Of a DNA stretch of 20,295 bases, positions 7,543 to 18,483 are shown piece after piece. How positions within the stretch are numbered: position 1 is the first letter of the stretch; each line of letters starts with the position of its first letter. This DNA is from an uncultured Collinsella sp. (GTDB lineage: Bacteria; Actinomycetota; Coriobacteriia; Coriobacteriales; Coriobacteriaceae). The stretch covers positions 1-20,295 of the forward strand of contig CALFGH010000272.1 of the NCBI GenBank assembly GCA_937958315.1, read 5' to 3'. The translations under genes were made by a program, and so were the position numbers. Under the pieces are notes generated by a model that was given only the letters and a program-made list of their open reading frames with translations, ran no database searches and was not told the DNA's origin.

Positions 7543-7580
7543 ATGCGCTTCCCCTCTTTTTCTCTCAATCCAACCGCGTG

Positions 7581-8966
7581 CTACACCGTTAGCGGCGCCG
7601 GCTCATGCGGCTCGCCGTTCAACTCAACGATGACCTGTGTTCCCACGCCCTCCTGGGACTTCACGCGCATGCCAGAATCTTCTCCGTAAAAGAAATGAAT
7701 GCGCTGAAGCACGTTGAAGAGCGCCAGGCCGCAACCTCGCTTGATGGAGCCGTCGGCGGTAATGCTCTCGGGCTCCTCTCGGCGATGCTGCTCAAACAGA
7801 TGCGCACAGACTTCTTCGCTCATACCGATGCCGTCATCTTCGACGGTGATCTCCAAGCCGTCATCGGTCTCAAAAGCCCTAACACGAATAGAAAGCGGCT
7901 CGGTCTCGCGCTGCGCATGCTTGATGCAGTTTTCGAGCAGCGGCTGCAAGATAAACGGCGGCACCAGGCTGTCGCGCACCTCAAAGTCGATGTCGACCGA
8001 AACGCGCAGACGGCCGTCGCCATACCGGGCCTGCATAAGATTGATATAACGAGTGCCCTGTTCCACCTCGTGCTCGAGCGTGGTGAGCGTATCGGAATCA
8101 GAAAGCGTCTGACGATAATAGTTGGAAAAGTCGATCAGCAGCGATCGCGCCTTGTCGGGCTCGGTTCGAACGAGCGACACGATCGTGCTAATGGTATTGA
8201 ATAGAAAATGCGGGTCGACCTGCGACTGCAGGGCGCGAAGCTCAACGCGGGCCGTGAGCTCGTCCTGGCGCTCGAGCTCAAAGCTAGCGAGCTGCGTGGA
8301 AATGAGATCGGCAAAACCCGAAGCAAGGGCCGTCTGGCGCATATCGATGCTGCTCAGGCGGGGGTAATACAGCTCGAGTGTGCCCACGCAATGCCCGCGC
8401 ACGGTAAGCGGCGCGACAATGCCGGCGCGCAGGCGGGGAAAATAGCCGCCCGTCTCATTGGAGGCGTCACGCGAAAACACGCTCTGCTCGCCCGTCTCAA
8501 TCACGTTGAGCGTGGTCTTGAGCACCACCGGAGTGCCGGCAGGGCACTTTGCCGAGTCCTCGCCCCAGCTTGCCAGCACCTGCTTGCCGTCGGTAAAACA
8601 GATGGCAGAGGCGATGGTCTCGGACAGGATGATTTTAGAGGCGCCCAAGGCCGCTTCGGGCGTAAGGCCGCGCGACGTGTAGGCGAATATTTTTGATGCG
8701 ATAGCGAGCGTACGGTCGGTTGCGCTCGATGTGAGGTCGTCGGGGACCACAAAGACATACGAGAAGAAGAAGCACAGCATGACCAGGCCGGCAATAACGA
8801 CAACACCCGGAACGGGATTGGGATTATCGGTTAAATCCCAGATAAGCAGCAGGATAAGCGCCGGAACGACAATACCGAGCAGGATGGCCTGGACCACGTG
8901 TTGGGCCGTACGAAAAACCTTAGTAGAGTTGTAGCTCTTGCCCAAGATCAACCTGTTTAAATCCAC
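7581..8966 (-). CDS. LytS/YpdA-like sensor histidine kinase (second copy)
   Basis: About 461 residues. Two membrane segments (about 26-44 and 56-74) precede a GAF-like sensory region (about 80-220; ICFTDGKQVLASWGED, GIVAPL..GTLELYYP). The phosphotransfer motif is QVDPHFLFNT (H253 from this start), and the ATPase domain has LLENCIKHA, DDGIGM and the G-box CGLALFNV. The layout matches the kinase at 1593-2936, and the post-membrane stretches (ASKIFAYTSRGLTPEAAL against ASAMLEDIKGGLTQESAR) are recognisably related, so the two arose by duplication. An ATG at 8972 directly abuts AAAAGGGG, leaving no spacer, so I prefer the GTG at 8966 with a 6-base spacer; the difference is two residues. The signal is unknown. 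Confidence 0.92.
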   Translation of the reverse strand: MDLNRLILGKSYNSTKVFRTAQHVVQAILLGIVVPALILLLIWDLTDNPNPVPGVVVIAGLVMLCFFFSYVFVVPDDLTSSATDRTLAIASKIFAYTSRGLTPEAALGASKIILSETIASAICFTDGKQVLASWGEDSAKCPAGTPVVLKTTLNVIETGEQSVFSRDASNETGGYFPRLRAGIVAPLTVRGHCVGTLELYYPRLSSIDMRQTALASGFADLISTQLASFELERQDELTARVELRALQSQVDPHFLFNTISTIVSLVRTEPDKARSLLIDFSNYYRQTLSDSDTLTTLEHEVEQGTRYINLMQARYGDGRLRVSVDIDFEVRDSLVPPFILQPLLENCIKHAQRETEPLSIRVRAFETDDGLEITVEDDGIGMSEEVCAHLFEQHRREEPESITADGSIKRGCGLALFNVLQRIHFFYGEDSGMRVKSQEGVGTQVIVELNGEPHEPAPLTV

Positions 8967-8996
8967 CGTCATCCCCTTTTATCTACCGCACCCATA

Positions 8997-9038
8997 GCAA
9001 CAAAGAGGGCCGCAAGCGACCCTCTTTGTTGCATTATG
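8997..9038 (-). terminator. Terminator of the amidohydrolase gene, overlapping a candidate promoter of the second kinase operon
   Basis: GCAACAAAGAGGG (8997-9009) pairs perfectly with CCCTCTTTGTTGC (9020-9032), with CGC/GCG inside. It lies 52 bases after the amidohydrolase stop (9084) and ends about 30 bases before the kinase start. A -10-like CATAAT (9033-9038) abuts the hairpin; transcription from it would start inside the stem, so the kinase mRNA would not carry the whole hairpin. Confidence 0.8.
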
Positions 9039-9083
9039 CAATCAAAAACTGTGTTTTGCATCCAGCCATCGACAAACGGTATC

Positions 9084-10361
9084 TTAGGCGCTGTATTTGT
9101 TGGCCTCGCCAAAGGTGCCAGCCTCGACGATCCAGCCGTCCTTCATGATGACGTCCATGTTGTCGGTGTTGAGCACGTGGATGTCGGCGGCAACGTCACC
9201 GTTAACGACCAGCAGGTCGGCGCACTTGCCGGCCTCGATGGAACCGGTCTCGTCCTCGATGTGGCACATCTTGGCACCGTTGAGGGTGGCGCAGGTGATG
9301 GTCTCGACCGGGGTGAAGCCGATCTTGTCGACGAACTCGTACATCTCCTCGATGGAGCAGGTGCCGTACGGGGTGACGAAGGAGAAGGAGTCGGAGCCGA
9401 TCGTCATGACGACGCCGCGCTTCTTGGCCTCGCGCAGGCAGTCGTAGTTGCGCTGCAGCTCCTTCTCGACCAAGGTGCCCTCGTACTTGTCGTGCAGCTC
9501 GGGGACGTAGACGGGCGGATAGGTGGCGTACCAGGTGGGCAGGAAGGCGATCGTCGGGGTGAAGAAGGTGCCCTGCTCGGCCATGAGGTCCATGGTGCGC
9601 TCATCGATATCGAAGCCGTGAATCAGCTGCTCGCAGCCAAAGCGAACGGAATCGTAGGCAGCGGCGTGGTTGTTGTAGCAGTGGCTCCACACGGGGATGC
9701 CGACCATCTTGGCCTCTTCGACCACGGCCTGAATCTCCTCGGAGCAATAGTGCTGGTCGCGACCGGAGTCCCAGCGCCAGATGCCGCCACCGGTAGCCCA
9801 GATCTTGATGGCATCGGGGTTCTCGCGCAGGCGACGACGGACGGCCTTGCGCAGATCCCAAGGACCGTCGACCTGGTCGCCCCAGGGATGGGATTCCTTG
9901 TTGAGCTCCTGGGTGCAGTGGTGGGAGTCACCGTGACCGGCAACGCGGCAGAAGCCGAGGCCGGTGGCCAGAACGCGCGGGCCCTTAAAGACGCCCTTGT
10001 CGATGCAGTCACGGATCTGGATACCAAAGCGGCCGATCTCACAGACGGTGGTGAGGCCGTGGGTGAGGCAGTCGTAGGCCTGCTTGACGGCGACGGCCTG
10101 CTTCTCGAGGAGCGGCTGCATGACCCAATCGGTGTCATCGTCGGTCAGGTTGCCCGAGAAGTGCAGGTGAGTGTCGATCAGGCCGGGAAGGACGGTCTTG
10201 CCGGCGGCGTCGATAACCTCAACGCCCTCGGGAAGGTCCTGCATAACACCGGCGTACTCGATCTTGCCGTTGTCGTCGACGAGAACGAGGGAGTTCTCGA
10301 CCGGCTCGGCACCGGTACCGTCGATGAGCTTGCCGCCAACGATTGCATACTTAGTGGACAT
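9084..10361 (-). CDS. Metal-dependent amidohydrolase (imidazolonepropionase/Xaa-Pro dipeptidase-like, COG1228)
   Basis: A 425-residue amidohydrolase-superfamily enzyme. N- and C-terminal strands form the usual small beta-sandwich around a TIM barrel. The metal ligands are visible: H65-x-H67 in GLIDTHLHF, K186 in AIKIWATGGG (the position of the bridging, often carboxylated, lysine), H227 in VWSHCYN, H248 in LIHGFD and D324 in TIGSDSF. This set matches the COG1228 group that includes characterised Xaa-Arg/Lys dipeptidases and carboxylate-bridged prolidases, so it probably hydrolyses an amide or dipeptide bond; the substrate is not certain. There is no signal peptide. AAGGAGG lies 4 bases before the ATG, the strongest site in the window. 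It follows the APC permease gene by about 130 bases on the same strand, with a hairpin between, and probably works on what the permease imports. Confidence 0.9.
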   Translation of the reverse strand: MSTKYAIVGGKLIDGTGAEPVENSLVLVDDNGKIEYAGVMQDLPEGVEVIDAAGKTVLPGLIDTHLHFSGNLTDDDTDWVMQPLLEKQAVAVKQAYDCLTHGLTTVCEIGRFGIQIRDCIDKGVFKGPRVLATGLGFCRVAGHGDSHHCTQELNKESHPWGDQVDGPWDLRKAVRRRLRENPDAIKIWATGGGIWRWDSGRDQHYCSEEIQAVVEEAKMVGIPVWSHCYNNHAAAYDSVRFGCEQLIHGFDIDERTMDLMAEQGTFFTPTIAFLPTWYATYPPVYVPELHDKYEGTLVEKELQRNYDCLREAKKRGVVMTIGSDSFSFVTPYGTCSIEEMYEFVDKIGFTPVETITCATLNGAKMCHIEDETGSIEAGKCADLLVVNGDVAADIHVLNTDNMDVIMKDGWIVEAGTFGEANKYSA

Positions 10362-10443
10362 GGTTCCTCCTTATGGATCCATATAGTGGGCGAGGCCATG
10401 TTGGGTTAAGGCCTCACAAAGCTACCCAAGTGGTGCCGGGTTC

Positions 10444-10472
10444 GGTGCGCGGGAGAGAGGGGCCCGCGCACC
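10444..10472 (-). terminator. 10-bp GC hairpin between the permease and amidohydrolase genes
   Basis: GGTGCGCGGG (10444-10453) and CCCGCGCACC (10463-10472) form a perfect stem with a 9-base loop, 21 bases after the permease stop. There is no U-tract, so it may only partly terminate or may protect the permease mRNA. The 80 bases that follow, up to the amidohydrolase, contain TTAACC and TATATG about 18 bases apart, a weak candidate promoter. Confidence 0.55.
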
Positions 10473-10492
10473 CGATCCGCCCCGGCTAGGCG

Positions 10493-11944
10493 TTACTTTT
10501 TACGGGAATTGGTGAAAGCCATGAGGGCCAGGCCAATAGCCAACCAGCCGATCACGATGCTCCACTCCACCATGTTGAGGGAGGCGGGAGAGAACGGAAT
10601 TACAAGCAGGCCGATGATGATGGCGCAGGCGGCGATAGCGAGGCCGATGCCAAACTTGCCGCCGGGCACCTCGTAGGGACGAGGCAGGTCGGGCTCGGTG
10701 AAGCGCATGCGCAGGCATGCGAGCGCGACCATGCCGCAGGAGAAGATGAAGGCGAGAGCCGACACGTTAGTCAGGGGGATGAGCATGTTCTTGCCCAGGA
10801 ACGGACCGATGACAGTGATGACGCCCAGAACGACGCAGGCAAGCTTGGGAGCGCCGGACTTGGGGTCGACCTCGGCGAATTTCTCGGGCAGCTGGCCCTT
10901 GCGGCCCATGGCGAGCATGATGCGGCTCGTGGCGCCGTAGAAGGAGTTCATCGGGCCCATGGGTCCAAGCGTGGCGATGACGAGCATGGCCAGGTACAGA
11001 AGCATGTTGATGCCCTTGAGGCAGGCAAGCGCGGGAACCGGGCTCTTAACAAACTCATGCCAGTCGAGGATAGTGCCGAACGAGTAGATGCAGACCATGT
11101 AGAAGCCACCAGCGGCCAGCAGGGCCAGGGAGATGATCTTGCCGAACTTGTTCCAGTTGAGGCCCTCGGCTGCTTCCTCAGCCTGCTGAGGAATGGTGTC
11201 GAAACCGGCGTAGAAGAACGGAGTCAGAACCAGGACCGACACGATGCCGGCGAACAGGCTGGTGCTCTCGGTAGCGGCCTTGCCGCCACCAGCGCCAGCG
11301 ACCTGGGAGAACACGGGCATGGCGTTGTCCGGCGAGCCGGTGAACAGCGAGACGCCCATGGCGAGCAGCATGCCGCAGAGCAGGGCCTTGGTCAGGAAGG
11401 CCTGGAGCTTGGCGGCCGAACTGGCACCGCGGAAGTTGAGGAAGATGACGTAGACTGCAAAGCCGAGCGCGATCAGCGTCGGGAACAGATAAACGTCGGC
11501 GCCCAGGATGGTGTAGAGCTTGACGGCGCGCAGCCACTCAAGACCGGGCAGGCTGCCGAACATCTCGGACACGAGGGTCGAAATGGCGATGGCCTCCCAC
11601 GGACACAGGATGCCGTTGCCCAGGGCCAGGAGCCAACCGGTGATGTAGCTCAGCGTACGGCCAAAGCTACGATCGACATACTCGACGATGCCACCCGAGA
11701 TGGGGATAGCAGCCGTGAGCTCACCGAAAACAGCTCCGACGGGCACGAGGAAGATTGCACCCAAGAGAAATGCGATCATAGCGGGAACGGGACCGCCGCC
11801 CACGACCATCCAGTCGCCGACCTGCAGAACCCAACCGGTACCGATGATGGCACCGAAACCGATGGTGAAGAAGTTCCAGAGCGAAAGCGTTTTCTTCATG
11901 CCGCCATCACCCTCGACTGCAACTTCTGCGTTCTTGTCCGCCAT
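10493..11944 (-). CDS. APC-superfamily amino acid permease
   Basis: A 483-residue membrane protein with about 12 hydrophobic segments. It starts with a short polar tail, then SLWNFFTIGFGAIIGTGW, the first-helix glycine motif GFGAIIGTGW of amino acid-polyamine-organocation permeases. Further marks are the third-helix AAIPISGGIVEY and GFDTIPQQAEEA, a sixth-helix region motif of the family. It is expected to import an amino acid or amine by cation coupling or exchange; specificity cannot be deduced. ATG 11944 is preceded by AAAGGAGGGG; an in-frame start at 11983 lacks a site and would begin inside the leader hairpin. It is the likely partner of the amidohydrolase encoded immediately downstream. 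Confidence 0.92.
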   Translation of the reverse strand: MADKNAEVAVEGDGGMKKTLSLWNFFTIGFGAIIGTGWVLQVGDWMVVGGGPVPAMIAFLLGAIFLVPVGAVFGELTAAIPISGGIVEYVDRSFGRTLSYITGWLLALGNGILCPWEAIAISTLVSEMFGSLPGLEWLRAVKLYTILGADVYLFPTLIALGFAVYVIFLNFRGASSAAKLQAFLTKALLCGMLLAMGVSLFTGSPDNAMPVFSQVAGAGGGKAATESTSLFAGIVSVLVLTPFFYAGFDTIPQQAEEAAEGLNWNKFGKIISLALLAAGGFYMVCIYSFGTILDWHEFVKSPVPALACLKGINMLLYLAMLVIATLGPMGPMNSFYGATSRIMLAMGRKGQLPEKFAEVDPKSGAPKLACVVLGVITVIGPFLGKNMLIPLTNVSALAFIFSCGMVALACLRMRFTEPDLPRPYEVPGGKFGIGLAIAACAIIIGLLVIPFSPASLNMVEWSIVIGWLAIGLALMAFTNSRKK

Positions 11945-11965
11945 TGTTCCCCTCCTTTCCTTTTT

Positions 11966-12009
11966 GACGCCCCTTGGCGTCACCCCTTGCGCGGTCCGTT
12001 TTGCCGCGC
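11966..12009 (-). promoter_or_regulatory. Two hairpins in the permease leader
   Basis: On the minus strand the leader holds GCGCGG...CCGCGC (11989-11994 with 12004-12009), then GACGCC-AAGG-GGCGTC (11966-11981), followed by AAAAAGGAAAGGAGG and the ATG at 11944. The second is a tetraloop hairpin immediately before the ribosome site and could influence translation. On the plus strand the first hairpin is followed by TTTTATTT, so it could also stop antisense transcription. Confidence 0.45.
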
Positions 12010-12303
12010 GCTTTTATTTCGTGGCTTTAAGATACGGCCTTGGCGCAGCAACGCCGCTTGTAGCTCGACCGAAGGCAGAACCGCAAAACGAACGGCGCCG
12101 TTTTTGGGACGAACGGCGAGGGGCGCCACTCGTTGCGAGCGTCCGTTTTGATGACGCGATTCGATTGCTCGCGGAGGGTGTCGCTTTATGGCGCCAGGCT
12201 TGCTCCCGCCCATGCCGCTTACCGAGGTTTTGGCGTATGTCCTCATTTGCTGCACGTCTTTTTTGTAGGATGGACGGGTTATACATGAGACGAGGCGGTA
12301 CAA
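12010..12303. other. Divergent intergenic region without a gene
   Basis: This region separates the minus-strand permease from the plus-strand peptidase and should hold both promoters. I see a perfect palindrome AACGGCGCCGTT (12091-12102), and ACGAACGGCG twice (12088-12097 and 12109-12118), start to start 21 bases apart, about two helical turns, as expected for a repeated regulator site. Before the peptidase gene, TAGGAT (12266-12271) or TATACA (12280-12285) could be a -10 element; neither has a clear -35. Open frames crossing this stretch look like chance. Confidence 0.4.
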
Positions 12304-13161
12304 ATGGCATACGGATACAACGACGGCGAACGGCAGCGAAACGTTCGCCTTGCCGGGCGTACCACGCCAACATCTAGGAGTGTTTCTGACAACGACGGGC
12401 CGCAGAACCCGCAGCGTCCGCAGGATCGCCCCTCGTCGCCTATGCCGCAAAAGCAGCCACGGCCGATGGGACGTGTCAGGGCCGTCAATCCGCGGATTCA
12501 TCGTCTCTGTCTTGTCCTGTGCTCCATCATGGCATGTCTGGCCTTTGTGTATCTGGGGTCGTGTGCCTCGCATGGCTCTGCCGGCCTGGAGCCCGCCGCC
12601 GAGGACAAGCTGCTCAAGGCCCCGGTTGCGCCCGGCTACTCGTTTGCGTTTTCGACCCCGCGCTCGCAGTGGCAAGCCGGCACCATGCCCCATATCTATC
12701 AGATCGATCCAGCATGGTCGGAGCTGCCCTACGCCGGCGGTACCATCCGTCAAAATGCCTGCGGCCCCACCTGTCTTACCATGGTCTACATCTATAAGAC
12801 CGGCCACACCGATATGACGCCTGTCGATATGTGCGCTCTTTCCGAGGCGGGCAACTATGCACCCACCGGAGCCACCGAGTGGTCGTTTATGACGAGCGGC
12901 GCATGGCAGCTGGGGCTTAACGGGACGCAGCTCTACAACGATCGAGACTCGATGGCCCAGGCCTTGCGCTCGGGTGTCCCCGTAATCGCCGCCGTGCGTC
13001 CCGGCACGTTTACCAGCGTTGGTCATTACATCGTGCTCTACGGGATTGACGACGCCGACCAGATCGGTGTCTACGACCCCAACTCGCAAAGCCGCAGCGC
13101 CCGCCGCTGGGGCGTCGTAGAAGTCCTCAACGAAATCGAAGCCATGTGGGCCTACTACTAG
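12304..13161 (+). CDS. Membrane-anchored C39-like cysteine peptidase
   Basis: A 285-residue protein and the only plus-strand gene here. Residues 1-65 are polar and rich in Pro, Arg, Gln and Ser, predicted disordered and cytoplasmic. Residues about 67-87 (LCLVLCSIMACLAFVYLGSCA) are one membrane anchor, or an N-in signal anchor with a possible lipobox-like C near its end. Residues about 125-280 resemble the bacterial peptidase C39-like domain: catalytic C153 in NACGPTCLTM, H241 in SVGHYIVLYG and D258/N260 in GVYDPNS. It is expected to act outside the cell, perhaps on peptides or the cell wall; the substrate is unknown. The ATG follows GAGGCGG by about 6 bases. The stop codon lies inside a dyad (13158-13188). 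It converges with the carbamate kinase gene. Confidence 0.87.
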   Translation: MAYGYNDGERQRNVRLAGRTTPTSRSVSDNDGPQNPQRPQDRPSSPMPQKQPRPMGRVRAVNPRIHRLCLVLCSIMACLAFVYLGSCASHGSAGLEPAAEDKLLKAPVAPGYSFAFSTPRSQWQAGTMPHIYQIDPAWSELPYAGGTIRQNACGPTCLTMVYIYKTGHTDMTPVDMCALSEAGNYAPTGATEWSFMTSGAWQLGLNGTQLYNDRDSMAQALRSGVPVIAAVRPGTFTSVGHYIVLYGIDDADQIGVYDPNSQSRSARRWGVVEVLNEIEAMWAYY

Positions 13162-13188
13162 TCATTTAAGAACGTCTCCAATGACTAG
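13158..13188 (+). terminator. 9-bp dyad spanning the peptidase stop codon
   Basis: CTAGTCATT (13158-13166) and AATGACTAG (13180-13188) are perfect inverted copies around 13 bases, and the left arm contains the TAG stop. No U-tract follows, so alone it is a weak terminator. It sits just before the bidirectional hairpin at 13201-13230. Confidence 0.4.
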
Positions 13189-13196
13189 GTGAATAG

Positions 13197-13230
13197 CAAA
13201 AGCCCCGCAGTCGGAGCGGACTGCGGGGCT
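13197..13230 (-). terminator. Strong convergent terminator for the carbamate kinase gene, probably bidirectional
   Basis: AGCCCCGCAGTC (13201-13212) pairs perfectly with GACTGCGGGGCT (13219-13230) around a 6-base loop. On the minus strand TTTTGC (13197-13202) follows, giving a classical terminator 66 bases after the carbamate kinase stop. It can also block plus-strand transcripts of the peptidase gene. Confidence 0.88.
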
Positions 13231-13295
13231 CATGAAGAGAGGCTAGTTTGTGGGCGCTTTGCCTGGCGCCCACGAGAGAGGCAACAGAGTAGAGA

Positions 13296-14258
13296 CTACT
13301 CGTGGATGCGGGTACCGGAGAGGCCGGCCATGGTCTCGGCGGCCTTGTCCAGAGCACCGATGATGCAGGTGCGGCCCTTGCGGGAACGGGCGAACTTGAT
13401 GGCAGCGCGGACCTTGGGCTCCATGGAACCCTTGCCGAACTGACCCTCGTCGGCCAGACGCTCGGCCTCGTCGGCGGTAAGGTCCTCGAGCTCCTCCTGG
13501 TTGGGCTTGCCAAAGTTGATGGCGACATGCTCAACGGCGGTCAGCAGGAACAGAACGTCAGCGTCGCAGTCCTCGGCCAGCAGCTCGCCGCCCAGGTCCT
13601 TGTCGATGACGGCGGGAACGCCCTTGTAGCAGCCCTTGTTCTCGTAGTCGCGGACGACGGGAATGCCGCCGCCACCGCAGGCGATGACGATGAACTCGTT
13701 GTCGAGCAGGTTGAGGATGGAGTCAGCCTCGACGATCTTCTTGGGATCGGGGGAAGCGACGACGCGACGCCAGCCGCGGCCGGAATCCTCGACGAAGACC
13801 TTGGAGGGATCCTCGGCCATGAACTCCTTGGCCTGCTCCTCGGTGTAGAAGGGGCCGATCGGCTTGGTCGGGTTCTTGAACGCGGGATCATCCGGGTCGC
13901 ACTCGATCTGGGTGACGACGGTGGCGGCGTGCCAACGCTTATAGCGCTTGTGCATCTCGCGGCCAATGCCCTGCTGCAGGTGATAGCCGATGTAGCCCTG
14001 GGACATGGCGCCGCACTCAGGCAGCGGCATCTCGGGGGTGCCGATGGCGTCGTGGGCAGCGGCGAAGGCGTTCTGGATCATGCCGACCTGCGGGCCGTTG
14101 CCGTGGGTGATGATGATCTCGTTACCCTGCTCGATAAGACCAAGGAGAGCGTGGGCGGTGTTGCTCACGGCCTCGATCTGCTCGACGGGGTTGTTGCCGA
14201 GGGCGTTGCCGCCAAGGGCGACGACAATACGATCGGGCTTGCCAAGAGGCTTAGACAT
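13296..14258 (-). CDS. arcC: Carbamate kinase
   Basis: A 320-residue amino-acid-kinase-family enzyme, near the usual 300-315 length. It makes ATP from carbamoyl phosphate and ADP, giving carbamate, in arginine deiminase, agmatine or purine/allantoin-derived pathways. Signatures: VVALGGNALGNN at the N-terminus, ITHGNGPQVG, a CGGGGIPVV nucleotide-site loop, DKDLGGELLAEDCDADVLFLLTAVEHV and a C-terminal RKGRTCIIGALDKA. It starts at ATG 14258, with AAGGGA 8 bases upstream; the frame extends to 14294 without a site. No arginine deiminase or ornithine carbamoyltransferase gene is adjacent, so the carbamoyl phosphate source lies elsewhere. It is monocistronic, with a strong terminator at 13197-13230 and a long AT-rich upstream region that probably carries its promoter. 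Confidence 0.96.
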   Translation of the reverse strand: MSKPLGKPDRIVVALGGNALGNNPVEQIEAVSNTAHALLGLIEQGNEIIITHGNGPQVGMIQNAFAAAHDAIGTPEMPLPECGAMSQGYIGYHLQQGIGREMHKRYKRWHAATVVTQIECDPDDPAFKNPTKPIGPFYTEEQAKEFMAEDPSKVFVEDSGRGWRRVVASPDPKKIVEADSILNLLDNEFIVIACGGGGIPVVRDYENKGCYKGVPAVIDKDLGGELLAEDCDADVLFLLTAVEHVAINFGKPNQEELEDLTADEAERLADEGQFGKGSMEPKVRAAIKFARSRKGRTCIIGALDKAAETMAGLSGTRIHE

Positions 14259-14297
14259 TGCTGGAATCCCTTCTGTAAAAGGCCTACAACCCATTAA

Positions 14298-14640
14298 TAA
14301 CCCGTGTCCGTGCGATACGCGAGTTTATTAAGGTTTATATTCTCTTTATCGCTCATTTTATTCATTTTGAAAACAGTTGAACGGTGAACGGTCATTTTTA
14401 CCCGCTCAGCGTAAAGAAGCCCAGCTTAGGTATATCTACGCCATTTACGTGCGACTTTATTTTAATAGAGCAGGGATTAGACTGGATTATACAAACTATA
14501 TCTCCGCTAAACACAAAACAGACAACGTAATATCTTACTCGCACTATACGAGATTCTATGCATTAATAAGACGAGTATGCACCCCTGCAAAAACATGGGG
14601 CTTTTCATTCAGCATAAGGAATAAAGATGAGCTCCAAAAA
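14298..14640. other. AT-rich intergenic stretch upstream of carbamate kinase
   Basis: About 340 bases are strikingly AT-rich compared with the GC-rich genes on both sides, with many TATA-like runs. Reading the minus strand toward the carbamate kinase gene, GGTTATTAATGGG and GAATATAAACC are possible -10 regions, and GAACGGT is repeated in tandem (about 14379-14393). I find no gene with a start site and ribosome site on either strand. It could be an extended promoter region or the remnant of transferred DNA. Confidence 0.5.
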
Positions 14641-14808
14641 GGCAACCAGCCCCAAAGCACGGGGATAGAAGGCAACAACGGCCAAAACCTCCATCCATCC
14701 CCAAAGTGGCGCTAGGTTTCGTGGCAAAGCCGCGAAACAGCGAAGGGGACAAAAGGCCCCCACAACCACGTCCTTCATCAGCCCACACAATCCGAGGACG
14801 TAGCCGTA
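14641..14808. other. Intergenic stretch without a recognisable gene
   Basis: It contains a hairpin GTTTCG-T-GGC-AAA-GCC-G-CGAAAC (14716-14738, one G-U type position) and a GGGG/CCCC pair around 14745-14760. TCCGAGGACGT at 14791-14801 recurs at 14896-14906 inside the large palindrome next door. A minus-strand open frame covers this stretch but shows no convincing start or domain. Confidence 0.4.
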
Positions 14809-14933
14809 GCAGGATCTGAGGGCTGACCTTCGCGGACACTCCGCAGGACGAAAGAACCCCCGCCGCACGTAGTGCGCAGCGGGGGTTCTTTCATGTCCGA
14901 GGACGTCCGCGAAGGTCAGCCCTCAGATCCTGC
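14809..14933. repeat. 125-bp nested palindrome downstream of the pyruvate:ferredoxin oxidoreductase gene
   Basis: Outer arms 14809-14837 and 14905-14933 are perfect 29-bp inverted copies (GCAGGATCTGAGG... / ...CCTCAGATCCTGC). Inside, GAAAGAACCCCCGC (14850-14863) pairs perfectly with GCGGGGGTTCTTTC (14879-14892), and CGCAC (14864-14868) with GTGCG (14872-14876). The inner stem is a convincing terminator for the minus-strand gene ending at 14944 and is bidirectional. The outer arms go far beyond what termination needs and suggest an inserted or duplicated palindromic element. Confidence 0.88.
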
Positions 14934-14943
14934 GGTGAGAGAC

Positions 14944-18483
<3,540 letters not shown>

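Noticed and set aside
9036..10409. 457-residue plus-strand open frame
   Set aside because: It is antisense to the amidohydrolase, with biased G/V/D composition. The amidohydrolase has all metal ligands and a strong ribosome site.
11980..13089. 369-residue and overlapping 119-residue minus-strand open frames across the divergent region and the peptidase
   Set aside because: They lie largely opposite the C39-like peptidase, which has catalytic motifs, or cover its promoter. They lack good starts and recognisable domains.
14605..14868. Minus-strand open frames of 76-87 residues between the AT-rich island and the palindrome
   Set aside because: They are Cys/Leu-rich with no domain. They overlap half of the large palindrome, and no clear ribosome site was seen. 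A small protein cannot be excluded but is unsupported.
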